DNA of 64,000 nucleotides from Commensalibacter communis (GTDB lineage: Bacteria > Pseudomonadota > Alphaproteobacteria > Acetobacterales > Acetobacteraceae): contig NZ_CAMXCM010000003.1 of the NCBI RefSeq assembly GCF_947179015.1, forward strand, positions 186,001 through 250,000. Direction: 5' to 3'. This document shows positions 18,062 through 27,268 of the stretch, piece after piece; position 1 is the stretch's first letter, and the number at the start of each line of letters is the position of its first letter. The translations under genes were made by a program, and so were the position numbers. The notes beneath the pieces were generated by a model. It was not told where the DNA came from. It did no database searches and saw only the letters and a list, made by a program, of their open reading frames with translations.

Positions 18062-18709
18062 TTAAGTAAGGTTGACTTTTTCCTTGATGTGCAAAATAAC
18101 ATTTTCGAACATTTCGGTAGTCAATACGCCAGTACTGGTATTATAGCGTGATACATGATAACTATTGATAATCGTAATGTTTTCATTAATCTGAAAAAAT
18201 TGTCCGTGTCTGAATTTGATACTGGTCAAGGGACGTCCAAAACAAGCTAAAATATTTTTGTGTGCGACAACACCCAATGTCAAAATAAATTTTAAATTAG
18301 GCATATACTGTATTTCTTGTAGTAGAAATGAGCGACAATTTTTCTCTTCTTGAGAGGTAGGTTTATTTTCAGGGGGAACGCATCGCACAGCATTAACAAT
18401 ACGACAATTTGACAAGGTTAATCCATCGTTAGGATCAGCATTATAAGTTCCCTTCGCAAAACCGTACTTAACTAAGGTATTATAAAGTAACATACCCGCA
18501 TAATCACCTGTAAAGGGCCGACCTGTAAGATTTGCTCCTTTTACTCCCGGGGCGAGGCCAACAACTAAAAATTCTCCATTTTGATCGCCCCATGGCGGAA
18601 CAGGGGCATTCCATCCTGTGGTGTATAATTGTTTGTTACTTTCCCTATATTCCATTAATCGAGGGCATAAAGAGCAATTATGTTCAGGCTGTATGGGTAA
18701 ATTAATCAT
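18062..18709 (-). CDS. Uracil-DNA glycosylase, family 5 (UdgB-like)
   Basis: The 215-residue protein has motif 1 V-V-G-L-A-P-G-V-K-G-A-N near residue 49, followed by T-G-R-P-F-T-G-D, and motif 2 S-Y-H-V-S-R-Y-N-T-S-T-G near 183. These match family 5 rather than family 4. Cys residues at the N-terminus (C-S-L-C-P-R-L) and in V-R-C-V-P-P-E-N-K-P and N-C-R-S-F fit the four ligands of the iron-sulfur cluster. It removes uracil and some deaminated purines from DNA for base-excision repair. The NYN gene lies 15 bases upstream on the same strand. Confidence 0.88.
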   Translation of the reverse strand: MINLPIQPEHNCSLCPRLMEYRESNKQLYTTGWNAPVPPWGDQNGEFLVVGLAPGVKGANLTGRPFTGDYAGMLLYNTLVKYGFAKGTYNADPNDGLTLSNCRIVNAVRCVPPENKPTSQEEKNCRSFLLQEIQYMPNLKFILTLGVVAHKNILACFGRPLTSIKFRHGQFFQINENITIINSYHVSRYNTSTGVLTTEMFENVILHIKEKVNLT

Positions 18710-18724
18710 TATCGAGATTTGAAT

Positions 18725-19309
18725 TTAATCTGTAAAAGGGATTGTTGGATTTGGAATATCATTTTGTTGATTACTGTCGCCAGTTCGTCGAGTGAATTCT
18801 GGGGCAATATCTACAATATCCAAGAACTGATCTGCCTGTCGACGCAATTCATCACCAACCATAGGAGGGTTGGTTTTGACGGATGAAATAACGGTCACCC
18901 GCACGCCTTGTCTTTGAACGGATTCAACCAAACGACGAAGATCAGCATCCCCACTAAATAAAACGGCATGATCGATGTGGGGGGCAATTTCCATCATATC
19001 AACAGCAAGTTCAATATCCATGCTTCCCTTAATTCTTCTGCGACCATTTTGATCGGTAAATTCACGTGCGCTTTTTGTGACAAGGAAAAAGCCATTATAG
19101 GCCAACCAATCGGTTAGGGGTTTAAGAGGGGAATATTCTTCTGTATCCAGAACCGCAGAGTAATAATAAGCGCGGATCACATTGCAATGATTTCTAAAAA
19201 AAGTTAGTAAATTTCTATAATCAACATCAAATCCTAAGTTCCGAGAGGCAGAATATAAATTCGCTCCATCTATGAATAGACAAACTTTTTCATTTTCTCT
19301 AAAAAACAT
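18725..19309 (-). CDS. NYN domain protein (LabA/DUF88 family, PIN-like nuclease fold)
   Basis: The 194-residue protein opens with V-C-L-F-I-D-G-A-N-L-Y, the first acidic motif of NYN domains. Further acidic residues follow in K-G-S-M-D-I-E-L-A-V-D-M and V-L-F-S-G-D-A-D-L-R-R-L-V, which would bind Mg2+ as in PIN ribonucleases. Alphaproteobacterial members of about this length are common and called LabA-like. The likely role is RNA cleavage or processing, not proven for this subgroup. It is the first gene of a two-gene unit with the glycosylase. Confidence 0.85.
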   Translation of the reverse strand: MFFRENEKVCLFIDGANLYSASRNLGFDVDYRNLLTFFRNHCNVIRAYYYSAVLDTEEYSPLKPLTDWLAYNGFFLVTKSAREFTDQNGRRRIKGSMDIELAVDMMEIAPHIDHAVLFSGDADLRRLVESVQRQGVRVTVISSVKTNPPMVGDELRRQADQFLDIVDIAPEFTRRTGDSNQQNDIPNPTIPFTD

Positions 19310-19443
19310 ATAAATAATCCTAAAATAAAATGATCGACTATAAAAAATTCACTATAATTGATATTAATCAATCCGCAGATAGTGTAGTGGTAATATTCTT
19401 AATGTGTTTCAATTAAGTGACGAATTTGTATAAGAAAAAAATT

Positions 19444-19947
19444 ATGATTATTATAGCAGTTGGAAGTAATCTATCAGGTGTTTGGTCTGATACCCCTTAT
19501 GGTATGTGTCAAGAAGCTGTGCATCGTCTATCCACAGAGTTAAAATGTTCTATAAAACAATCCTCTTGGTACCAAACTAACCCAATTCCACCATCATCTC
19601 AACCCCTTTATGTCAACGGGGTCATTGCATTAACAAAAGAAATTGAACCAATCGAGTTGTTAAAGACATTAAATAAACTAGAGGCAGAGGCAGGAAGAGT
19701 GCGTCAACAAGTCAACGAAGCACGCCCTCTGGATTTAGATATTTTGGATGTAAACGCTCAGATTATTGAGGATTCGACAAGGTTAATTATTCCCCATCCA
19801 CGGTTGCATCTAAGGGGATTTGTTCTATATCCCTTAAGAGATGTATGTCCGCATTGGAAGCACCCTATATCACATAAAAGTGTAGATGAGTTAATAGCGG
19901 GGCTTCCGAAGGATCAAGAAATCGTACCTTATTTAGACGAAAAATAA
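19444..19947 (+). CDS. folK: 2-amino-4-hydroxy-6-hydroxymethyldihydropteridine pyrophosphokinase
   Basis: The protein has the HPPK landmarks: A-V-G-S-N-L near the start, W-Y-Q-T-N-P-I with F/Y-V-N-G, the R-V-R/G-R loop, and A-R-P-L-D-L-D-I-L with the Mg2+-binding Asp pair near residue 95-97, then P-H-P-R-L-H-L-R-G-F-V-L-Y-P-L. It transfers pyrophosphate from ATP to the pterin alcohol in folate synthesis. I start at ATG 19444, which gives the usual short N-terminus (M-I-I-I-A-V-G-S-N); a GTG at 19417 would add nine residues. The rest of the folate genes are not in this window. Confidence 0.93.
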   Translation: MIIIAVGSNLSGVWSDTPYGMCQEAVHRLSTELKCSIKQSSWYQTNPIPPSSQPLYVNGVIALTKEIEPIELLKTLNKLEAEAGRVRQQVNEARPLDLDILDVNAQIIEDSTRLIIPHPRLHLRGFVLYPLRDVCPHWKHPISHKSVDELIAGLPKDQEIVPYLDEK

Positions 19948-20020
19948 GAAGATATTTGATTTTTTAATTGAGATAGAATAAAACCTAAAGATTAATTTCA
20001 AATCTGGAGATATTAGATTT

Positions 20021-20428
20021 ATGGCACGCGTTACTGTTGAAGATTGTATTGAAAAAATCCCTAATCGTTTTGACCTTGTTTTGCATGCAGCACAAAGAGC
20101 ACGTAGCCTTTCAAGAGGAGAGGCTTTAACAGTAGAACGCGACAATGATAAAAATCCCGTCGTTGCTTTACGTGAAATCGCCGAAGAAAAACTCGACTTA
20201 GATGCCATTAAAAGTGATATTATTCGTTCACTTGCTAGAGCACCAGAACCAGAGCCTGTGGACGAAGAAGTTGTTGATTTAATTCCAACTGAAAAAAATA
20301 TCTTTGGTTTGCAAGATGTGACTGCAGAAGAAGAAAAACGCAACATGTCACAAAATTCTTTTGAAAACATTAATGAAATTATGAGCGAACTAGATCGTAG
20401 ACGTTCTTCTGGCTCTGAAAATTTTTAG
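20021..20428 (+). CDS. rpoZ: RNA polymerase omega subunit
   Basis: The 135-residue protein starts [20 protein letters not shown] and continues with A-A-Q-R-A-R and [13 protein letters not shown], the standard omega core that clamps the beta-prime C-terminus. The acidic C-terminal 60 residues are longer than in E. coli, as usual in alphaproteobacteria. The next gene encodes the (p)ppGpp synthetase/hydrolase, the same neighbours as rpoZ-spoT in E. coli; omega is part of one ppGpp site on the polymerase. Confidence 0.95.
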   Translation: MARVTVEDCIEKIPNRFDLVLHAAQRARSLSRGEALTVERDNDKNPVVALREIAEEKLDLDAIKSDIIRSLARAPEPEPVDEEVVDLIPTEKNIFGLQDVTAEEEKRNMSQNSFENINEIMSELDRRRSSGSENF

Positions 20429-20504
20429 TATCATCCTTGTTTTTTTATTGGTTTTTATGCTTAATTATATACTATAAGCATTATTATCAGTATCAAGGTT
20501 AGAA

Positions 20505-22781
20505 GTGGAAAATATATATCTTCCCACAGCATTAAGTGAAAGCGATCATATTGATTGCGAAGGTCTACTTAGACATATTCGTAAATATGATTCTGAATCA
20601 GATCTTTCACTTGTTGAAAAGGCGTTCCAAGTTGCGTTTAAAGCTCACGAAAAACAATTTCGTGACAATGGGGCGCCATATATTATTCATCCCTTGGCTG
20701 TTGCGAATATATTGGCACATCTAAGGGTTGATGTTACCTCTATTATTACAGGGTTACTTCACGATACAATCGAAGATACCGAGGTAACTCGAGAATTTCT
20801 TGAAAAAGAATTTGGCGTTGTTGTTGCGGACCTTGTTGATGGTGTAACAAAGTTAACGCGTCTTGAATTGCAATCAGATCGAACCAAACAAGCTGAAAAT
20901 TTTCGCAAGCTGGTGTTGGCGATGTCCAAAGATATCCGTGTTTTAATTGTGAAACTTGCGGATCGTTTGCACAACATGCGTACGCTACAATATGTGCAAC
21001 GCTTAGACCGTAAGCAACGGATAGCGCGCGAGACAATGGACATATATGCGCCATTGGCAGAGCGTATCGGTATGGATAATGTAAAAACCGAACTTCAGAA
21101 TATTGCCTTTGCTGTTTTAGAACCAGAAGGGGATGCTTCTATTCGAGCACGCCTAAACTATCTACGTGGTCAAGGGGCAGATATTGTTGAAGAGGTTTGT
21201 GCTGAATTAAAAGAGCTTTGTGAAAATTCGGGTTTAAGAAATGTCGATATCACTGGTCGCGAGAAATCTTGTTATTCTATTTGGGAAAAAATGAATAGAA
21301 GGCAAGTCGCTTTCGAACAATTATCCGATATTATGGCATTTCGTATTGTCGTTGGGACTAAAGAAGAATGCTACGCTGCTTTGGGTGTGGTGCATAGCAG
21401 TTATCCCGTTGTGGCGGGACGATTTAAAGATTATATCTCAGCTCCTAAGGCCAATGGGTATCAAAGTATTCATACGGGGGTTACGCTACGTCAACCGAGA
21501 AATCAACGTATTGAGATCCAAATTCGAACGCGTGAAATGCATGATATTGCCGAAAATGGTGTTGCGTCTCATTGGGTATATAAACAACTACCTGTTGTTG
21601 GTAAAGATCAAGAAAAACTTAACTCTAATGTTGCCGAAGTTGCACCCAAGTTTAAAAAGTTACGTTGGGTTCAAGATTTATTGGATATTTTAGAAGATTC
21701 AGCGGCACCAGATGAGTTTCTTGAAAATACCAAGTTAGAGCTTTATCAAGATTCTGTTTTTTGCTTTACGCCAAGAGGGGAATTGATACAGTTACCTCGT
21801 GGTGCCACACCAGTTGATTTTGCCTATGCAGTGCATAGCCAGGTTGGGGATCGTTGTGTTGGTGCTAAGGTTAATGGTCGGTTGGTTCCATTAAGAGAGC
21901 AGCTTCATAATGGTGCTCAAGTTGAAATTATGACTGCCAGAGAGGGAAATCCTTCTCCTTCTTGGGAACGATTTGTCGTAACGGGCAAAGCCAGAGCGCG
22001 CATTCGTCATTTTGTAAGTGGTCAGCAAAAAGCAATTAAGATCGAAGCTGGCCGCGTTGCTTTGGCAAAAGCATTTCGTCAAGAAGGGGTTGATGGATCA
22101 CAAAAAATTCTTGAAAATGTTTTGAAACCTTTGAAACAATCTTCTGTGACGGATTTATATGTCGCGGTTGGCAGTAACGCTTTATTAGCCAAAGACGTCG
22201 TTTATACCGCTTATCCAGAATTGCGGCCTACGAAAAGAGCGCCTCGTTTTGTGCCAGGCTTAAGCGAAAAGAAATCATCATCTTCTTCTGTATCCAGTAT
22301 GGGTGGACAACACCAGAATGTCATTCCTTTGAAAGGGATGGAAAAAGGCATTAGTGTTCATTTTGCGGGATGTTGCCACCCATTGCCTGGGGACGCAGTG
22401 GTGGGGATTGTCTCGACAGGCAAGGGGATTACCGTGCATCGTAAATCCTGTGCGATGTTAAGTAATTATGCTTCTATGCCGGAACGTTTTATGAGTATGG
22501 ATTGGGATTATGATATTCTGAGTCATGTTGATTCAAAGAAAAACTATGTGGGTCGAATTAAAGTTGTAGGCGAAAATAATTCCGAATTGTTGGCAAGTAT
22601 AACAAATCGTACGGCTCAGTATAATGGCAGTATTTTGAATTTGAAGATTTTGAATAGACATATCGATTTCATTGAAATCTTATTAGATCTTGAAGTGAAA
22701 GACGTTGAGCATTTGAATTCTTTGGTCTTGGGATTACAAGTTATCAAAGGTATTATTCACGTAGAGCGATCTGTGAGCTAA
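20505..22781 (+). CDS. spoT: Bifunctional (p)ppGpp synthetase/hydrolase (RelA/SpoT homologue)
   Basis: The 758-residue protein has all domains of a long RSH enzyme: the HD hydrolase with L-L-H-D-T-I-E-D-T near residue 85, the synthetase with P-K-A-N-G-Y-Q-S-I-H-T near 312, a TGS domain near 405-465 (V-F-C-F-T-P-R-G), a conserved Cys-Cys in the G-C-C-H-P-L-P-G zinc-finger-like region near 624, and a C-terminal ACT domain. The intact HD motif indicates it can also hydrolyse (p)ppGpp. It is the only RSH enzyme seen here, as usual in alphaproteobacteria (Rsh). The start is GTG with AGAAG upstream. acpS follows 12 bases later. Confidence 0.95.
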   Translation: MENIYLPTALSESDHIDCEGLLRHIRKYDSESDLSLVEKAFQVAFKAHEKQFRDNGAPYIIHPLAVANILAHLRVDVTSIITGLLHDTIEDTEVTREFLEKEFGVVVADLVDGVTKLTRLELQSDRTKQAENFRKLVLAMSKDIRVLIVKLADRLHNMRTLQYVQRLDRKQRIARETMDIYAPLAERIGMDNVKTELQNIAFAVLEPEGDASIRARLNYLRGQGADIVEEVCAELKELCENSGLRNVDITGREKSCYSIWEKMNRRQVAFEQLSDIMAFRIVVGTKEECYAALGVVHSSYPVVAGRFKDYISAPKANGYQSIHTGVTLRQPRNQRIEIQIRTREMHDIAENGVASHWVYKQLPVVGKDQEKLNSNVAEVAPKFKKLRWVQDLLDILEDSAAPDEFLENTKLELYQDSVFCFTPRGELIQLPRGATPVDFAYAVHSQVGDRCVGAKVNGRLVPLREQLHNGAQVEIMTAREGNPSPSWERFVVTGKARARIRHFVSGQQKAIKIEAGRVALAKAFRQEGVDGSQKILENVLKPLKQSSVTDLYVAVGSNALLAKDVVYTAYPELRPTKRAPRFVPGLSEKKSSSSSVSSMGGQHQNVIPLKGMEKGISVHFAGCCHPLPGDAVVGIVSTGKGITVHRKSCAMLSNYASMPERFMSMDWDYDILSHVDSKKNYVGRIKVVGENNSELLASITNRTAQYNGSILNLKILNRHIDFIEILLDLEVKDVEHLNSLVLGLQVIKGIIHVERSVS

Positions 22782-22793
22782 GGAATATAAAGA

Positions 22794-23204
22794 ATGATTG
22801 TAGGTATAGGCTCTGATTTATGTGACATGCGGCGTATTGAAGCCGTTTTAGAACGCCATGGTGATCGTTTTAAGGGGCGTATATTCACATCAAACGAAAT
22901 TAAAAAGGCAGAGGGGCGGTATGGTCAAACGCGTATAGGAACATATGCTAAACGCTGGGCAGCCAAGGAGGCTTGTGCCAAAGCGTTGGGAACGGGATTT
23001 AACGATCAGGTTTTTTACCATGATATTGAAGTTATTAACTTACCTAGTGGTCAACCCTCTTTAAAATTGACGAACGGCGCATTGGAACGATTGCGAGCAT
23101 TGGGTAAAGATGGATATAAACCCAATCTTTTATTAACGATGACCGATGAACATCCTTATGCATTTGCACAAGTAATGATTGAATTATTGCCTAACAAGGA
23201 ATAG
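22794..23204 (+). CDS. acpS: Holo-[acyl-carrier-protein] synthase
   Basis: The 136-residue protein shows the two AcpS signatures: G-I-G-S-D-L-C-D-M-R-R-I-E near the start and R-W-A-A-K-E-A-C-A-K-A-L-G-T-G near residue 57, which hold the Mg2+ and coenzyme A. It attaches 4'-phosphopantetheine to acyl carrier protein. It lies between the RSH gene and lepB, a common alphaproteobacterial order. Confidence 0.95.
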   Translation: MIVGIGSDLCDMRRIEAVLERHGDRFKGRIFTSNEIKKAEGRYGQTRIGTYAKRWAAKEACAKALGTGFNDQVFYHDIEVINLPSGQPSLKLTNGALERLRALGKDGYKPNLLLTMTDEHPYAFAQVMIELLPNKE

Positions 23205-23227
23205 ATAAGATACTAAGTAAGGCTTGA

Positions 23228-23254
23228 TAGCGTTCATAGCGTTCATAGCGTTCA
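23228..23254. repeat. Three perfect tandem copies of a 9-bp unit
   Basis: TAGCGTTCA is repeated three times without mismatch in the 98-base gap between acpS and lepB. It is probably a slippage product; as it lies in the leader of lepB it may vary between strains. Confidence 0.85.
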
Positions 23255-23302
23255 TATTAATATAAATAATAGGTATCAAAGTAACGTGATTGATAAGAGA
23301 GT

Positions 23303-24157
23303 ATGAATAATAATTTAAATAATGATGCAAATCAAAATCCTGATGGAACAAAGCAAAAGTCGACAGGGTTAAAAGGAATGATGGAGATGGTATCGACAGT
23401 GTTTTGGGCTGTCGTTATTATTGTTGTGGTTCGGTGCTTACTATTTGCTCCTTTTAATATTCCATCAGGGTCTATGATACCGACGTTACTGATTGGGGAT
23501 TATATTTTTGTCAGTAAGTATAGTTATGGTTATTCAAAGCACTCATTTTTCTTTTCACAGCCAGATTTTAAAGGACGTATTTGGTATACCCCTCCTCAAA
23601 GGGGTGATGTTGTTGTATTTAGAAGCACAAAACCACCGTTTGATTATTATGTAAAAAGATTGATTGGTTTGCCTGGTGATACAATTCAAGTTAAAAATGG
23701 TGTTTTATATATTGATGACAAACCCGTTAATCGTCGTTCAGATGGGCCATATACATATCAAGAATCGCCAAACAAACCAGAAATTACTGAAAATCTATAT
23801 ACTGAATATTTGCCGCGTAAAGATGGTTCGATCGTAGAGCATAAGATTTTACAAGCAATGATCAATCCTTGCGGAGAAGATTTGGTATGTAATGGGGATA
23901 TCAATCCAAATTATACTATTCCTTATCATGTGCCTGCAGATCATTTTTTTGCGATGGGCGATAATCGTGATCATAGTGCAGATAGTCGATTTAACGATCC
24001 TAATACCGAAAATTATCTGGGTTTTGTGCCGATCGAAAATCTTATTGGAAAAGTTCAATTTATTTTTTATTCTTATGATAGCAAATATCCTGTTTGGCAA
24101 TTCTGGCATTGGCCCCAAGAAATTCGTTGGAACCGATTATTTAAGACTGTGAAATGA
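23303..24157 (+). CDS. lepB: Signal peptidase I
   Basis: The 284-residue protein has one N-terminal membrane helix (about residues 29-50), then the catalytic Ser box F-N-I-P-S-G-S-M-I-P-T-L near 53-64. The catalytic Lys lies in Y-Y-V-K-R-L-I-G-L-P-G-D near 116-126, and the conserved M-G-D-N-R-D-H-S-A-D-S-R near 218. It cuts signal peptides from exported proteins on the outer face of the inner membrane. Its stop overlaps the rnc start (ATGA), so lepB-rnc-era are coupled as in many proteobacteria. Confidence 0.96.
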   Translation: MNNNLNNDANQNPDGTKQKSTGLKGMMEMVSTVFWAVVIIVVVRCLLFAPFNIPSGSMIPTLLIGDYIFVSKYSYGYSKHSFFFSQPDFKGRIWYTPPQRGDVVVFRSTKPPFDYYVKRLIGLPGDTIQVKNGVLYIDDKPVNRRSDGPYTYQESPNKPEITENLYTEYLPRKDGSIVEHKILQAMINPCGEDLVCNGDINPNYTIPYHVPADHFFAMGDNRDHSADSRFNDPNTENYLGFVPIENLIGKVQFIFYSYDSKYPVWQFWHWPQEIRWNRLFKTVK

Positions 24158-24894
24158 CATTAGATATGCAAAAGGATCTTGCTTTTTCAGAGAAAACTTT
24201 GGAAAGCAAATTAGGTTATTCGTTTCAATCAAAGGCATTATTGCAAAAAGCACTTACCCATCGCTCTGCCATTTACGAGAATCGTTCTTCTCGTAAAAAA
24301 GTTAAACGTGTCAGTTCAAATGAGCGATTAGAATTTATTGGTGATCGCGTGCTGGGATTAGTAATGGCAGAATGGTTATTAAAACGCTATCCTAATGAAC
24401 AAGAAGGGGATTTGGGGCCAAGACATGCGCATTTGGTTTCTAAGACCGTTTTGGCTCAAATTGCAGCGATTTTGAATATCTCAGAGGCTATTCATGTTGC
24501 TTCACACGAAGAGAAAGCTGGTGTTCATCATACAGATAGTGTGTTGGCTGATGCTGTCGAGGCAATCTTGGGTGCAATGTATTTAGATGGTGGGTTAAAA
24601 CCCGTTCAAAATTTGGTTCATAAAGTATGGGCAGAAATTATTGAATCACAGTCTTTGCCGCCAAAAGATTCAAAGACAGCGTTGCAAGAATGGGTATTGG
24701 CCAGAGGATTGCCGCTGCCTGTTTATGAGTTGGTTTCTCAAGAGGGCCCATCTCATACACCAATTTTTGTTATTAAAGTTGTTGTGAAAAACCATGAAGG
24801 TAGGGGCGAAGGGGGTAATAAACGTGCAGCAGAAAGTGCCGCAGCCAAAGATTTGCTTCTTCAATTAGAATTAATTAAAAACAAGAAAAAGTAG
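24154..24894 (+). CDS. rnc: Ribonuclease III
   Basis: The 246-residue protein has the RNase III catalytic core with N-E-R-L-E-F-I-G-D-R-V-L-G-L near residue 52 and the second acidic site D-A-V-E-A-I-L-G-A-M-Y-L-D-G-G near 130. A C-terminal double-stranded-RNA-binding domain follows, with K-R-A-A-E-S-A-A-A-K-D-L-L near 228. It processes rRNA precursors and cuts double-stranded RNA. The start overlaps lepB by four bases; a later in-frame ATG at 24166 is possible. Confidence 0.96.
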   Translation: MTLDMQKDLAFSEKTLESKLGYSFQSKALLQKALTHRSAIYENRSSRKKVKRVSSNERLEFIGDRVLGLVMAEWLLKRYPNEQEGDLGPRHAHLVSKTVLAQIAAILNISEAIHVASHEEKAGVHHTDSVLADAVEAILGAMYLDGGLKPVQNLVHKVWAEIIESQSLPPKDSKTALQEWVLARGLPLPVYELVSQEGPSHTPIFVIKVVVKNHEGRGEGGNKRAAESAAAKDLLLQLELIKNKKK

Positions 24895-24904
24895 GATAAA
24901 GAAT

Positions 24905-25786
24905 ATGCATTGTGGGTTTGTGGCTTTGATTGGGGCACCAAATGCGGGTAAATCAACCTTATTAAATAAAATGGCGGGTGCTAAATTATCGATTGTTAGT
25001 CCAAAAGCACAAACCACGCGTATGCGTATTTTGGGGATTGTGATGCGTCAACAAACTCAAATTTTGTTGATGGATACGCCAGGTATTTTTAAACCGAAAA
25101 GAAAACTTGATGAAGCGATGGTGGCAGCCGCTTGGACAGGTGCTGTGGATGCGGATATTACGTTGCTGTTAATCGATGCTAATCTTGGCCTAACGGATGA
25201 AAATCGAGATATTATTAACCATTTAAAAGAGAATTCCCGTCGTATTTGGTTGGTATTTAACAAAATTGATAAAATAAATCCACAAAAATTGCTGCCATTG
25301 ACTCAAGAAATTACTTCTATTCTATCTATCGAAAAAAGCTTTATGGTTAGCGCCAAAACTGGTAGTGGTGTAGATGATTTATTAGATGCATTGGCAGAAT
25401 CTCTTCCAAAAAGTCCTTGGTTATATCCAGAGGATGATTTAACAAACCTACCTGATCGTTTATTGGCTGCTGAGTTGGTCAGGGAACAAATCTTTATGCA
25501 AACGCATGAAGAGGTTCCTTATTCAGTGACTGCTGAAACGGAAAGTTTCAAAGAAAGACCAGATGGATCTGTTCGCATTGATGTTACAATTTATGTTTTG
25601 CGCGCCAATCACAAAGCAATTATTATCGGTGAAAAGGGACAAAAAATACGGATGATTGGCGAGAGAGCTCGTAAAGAGTTAAATCATTTATTGGATCGAT
25701 CATGTCATTTATTCCTGATTGTTAAAGAGCGTAAAGGCTGGGATGGTGAATCAGCGCGTTTAAAAGCAATTGGTCTTGAGGACTAA
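24905..25786 (+). CDS. era: GTPase Era
   Basis: The 293-residue protein has G1 G-A-P-N-A-G-K-S-T-L near residue 10, the effector region Q-T-T-R, G3 D-T-P-G, G4 N-K-I-D and G5 S-A-K in order, and a C-terminal KH domain with I-I-I-G-E-K-G-Q-K-I near 238. Era binds the 3' end of 16S rRNA and checks small-subunit assembly. It follows rnc by 10 bases. recO, which often comes next, is absent; pyrH follows after about 110 bases. Confidence 0.96.
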   Translation: MHCGFVALIGAPNAGKSTLLNKMAGAKLSIVSPKAQTTRMRILGIVMRQQTQILLMDTPGIFKPKRKLDEAMVAAAWTGAVDADITLLLIDANLGLTDENRDIINHLKENSRRIWLVFNKIDKINPQKLLPLTQEITSILSIEKSFMVSAKTGSGVDDLLDALAESLPKSPWLYPEDDLTNLPDRLLAAELVREQIFMQTHEEVPYSVTAETESFKERPDGSVRIDVTIYVLRANHKAIIIGEKGQKIRMIGERARKELNHLLDRSCHLFLIVKERKGWDGESARLKAIGLED

Positions 25787-25895
25787 TTTGTTTTTAAGGC
25801 AGGAAACATTGATAAAAATGATTTCATCCTTTTAAAAATAGTGATGCTGTTGTAGTATTTCTTACCGTCTATAACTATAAACCAGATGTGAAAAA

Positions 25896-26639
25896 ATGAT
25901 TAATTCTTCGAAAAATGATACCCCTAAACGTGTGTTACTAAAAATCTCTGGCGAAGCTCTGTTAGGGCGAGGGATGTACGGTGTTGATCCAGAAATTGCA
26001 AACGCAATTGCTGAAGATATTGCAAGCGTTGCAAATGCTGGAATAGAGGTATGCTTGGTTATTGGTGGCGGAAATATTTTTCGTGGTATGACTGCTGCTG
26101 CTAAAGGCATGGATAGAGTTCAAGGCGACTACGCAGGTATGTTGGCAACTGTCATCAATGCGGTTGTAATGAATAGTGTTTTGCAACAACATAATATAGA
26201 TAGTTATATCATGTCTGCAATTTCTATGCCGCAGATTGCTGAAACTTATATTCGTGATAAGGCAATGCGTCATATGGATAAAGGACATGTCGTGATCTTT
26301 GCTGCTGGCACGGGAAATCCTTATTTTACTACGGATACGGCTGCTGCACTACGGGCTATTGAAATGGATTGTGACCTTATGTTAAAAGGAACACAAGTCG
26401 ATGGTGTTTATGATTCAGACCCTAAGAAGAATCCAGAAGCTAAACGATATGATATCTTGACCTATACAGAGGCTTTGGCGAAAGGATTAAATGTAATGGA
26501 TGCGACGGCATTAAGTCTGGCTCGTGATAATAAATTGCCAATTATTGTTTTTGATGTGCACGAAAAAGGTAATTTTAGCCGTGTCATCAATAATGAAGGT
26601 ACGTTTACAAAAGTCGTTGTTTCTGAAGCTAATTCTTAG
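25896..26639 (+). CDS. pyrH: UMP kinase
   Basis: The 247-residue protein shows the amino-acid-kinase fold of bacterial UMP kinases: L-L-K-I-S-G-E-A-L near residue 13, I-G-G-G-N-I-F-R-G near 55, and [14 protein letters not shown] near 132. It phosphorylates UMP to UDP and is a hexamer regulated by GTP and UTP. The usual upstream pair rpsB-tsf is not here; frr follows as normal. Confidence 0.96.
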   Translation: MINSSKNDTPKRVLLKISGEALLGRGMYGVDPEIANAIAEDIASVANAGIEVCLVIGGGNIFRGMTAAAKGMDRVQGDYAGMLATVINAVVMNSVLQQHNIDSYIMSAISMPQIAETYIRDKAMRHMDKGHVVIFAAGTGNPYFTTDTAAALRAIEMDCDLMLKGTQVDGVYDSDPKKNPEAKRYDILTYTEALAKGLNVMDATALSLARDNKLPIIVFDVHEKGNFSRVINNEGTFTKVVVSEANS

Positions 26640-26677
26640 TTCATTAAATATAATATTTGTTAAAAAGGATTTCTTTT

Positions 26678-27244
26678 GTGGTTGATGATATTGATAGTTT
26701 AAAAAAAGACATAGAACGTCGTATGAGCAGTGCGATTGACTCTTTTAAACATGATTTGGCTGGCTTACGTTCAGGTCGTGCAACTGCTGCTTTGTTAGAA
26801 CCAATTCGTGTAGAAGCATATGGAAGTGTTACCCCTATTACTCAAGTAGCTTCTATTGCAGCACCAGAACCAAGAATGTTAACCGTTCAAGTTTGGGATA
26901 AAGGCTTGGTCAGTCTGGTTGATAAAGCCATTCGTGAAAGTGGATTGGGATTAAATCCAATGCCAGATGGGCAACTTATTCGTGTACCAATTCCTCAATT
27001 GACCGAAGAGCGCCGTAATGAGATGGTAAAAGCTGCGGGTCGTTATGCAGAAGCCGCAAAAGTTGCTGTGCGTAATGTGCGTCGTGATGGAATGGATAAA
27101 ACCAAAGCTGCTGAAAAAAATGGTGATATTAGTCAGGATGATGTAAAAGTTTGGTCTGATGAAATTCAGAAAATCACCGATCAATATGTCAATAAGATTG
27201 ACGAAGTTCTTGTTGAAAAAGAGCGCGATATTAAGCAAGTTTAG
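26678..27244 (+). CDS. frr: Ribosome recycling factor
   Basis: I start at GTG 26678 because AAAAAGGA lies eight bases upstream and the product then begins directly with the family's D-I-D-S-L-K-K-D-I-E-R-R-M; the open frame extends to a TTG at 26657. The 188-residue chain has the conserved L-R-S-G-R-A helix near residue 34 and the C-terminal R-N-V-R-R-D-G-M-D-K region. With EF-G it splits post-termination ribosomes. uppS starts 24 bases later. Confidence 0.95.
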   Translation: MVDDIDSLKKDIERRMSSAIDSFKHDLAGLRSGRATAALLEPIRVEAYGSVTPITQVASIAAPEPRMLTVQVWDKGLVSLVDKAIRESGLGLNPMPDGQLIRVPIPQLTEERRNEMVKAAGRYAEAAKVAVRNVRRDGMDKTKAAEKNGDISQDDVKVWSDEIQKITDQYVNKIDEVLVEKERDIKQV

Positions 27245-27268
27245 TCTGATAGACTGAAATGATATTTT

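Noticed and set aside
19378-19410. TAGTGTAGTGGTAATA looks like a tRNA D-arm (A box), with a B-box-like GTTTCAATTA nearby
   Set aside because: Spacing is far too short, no acceptor stem or anticodon arm can be drawn.
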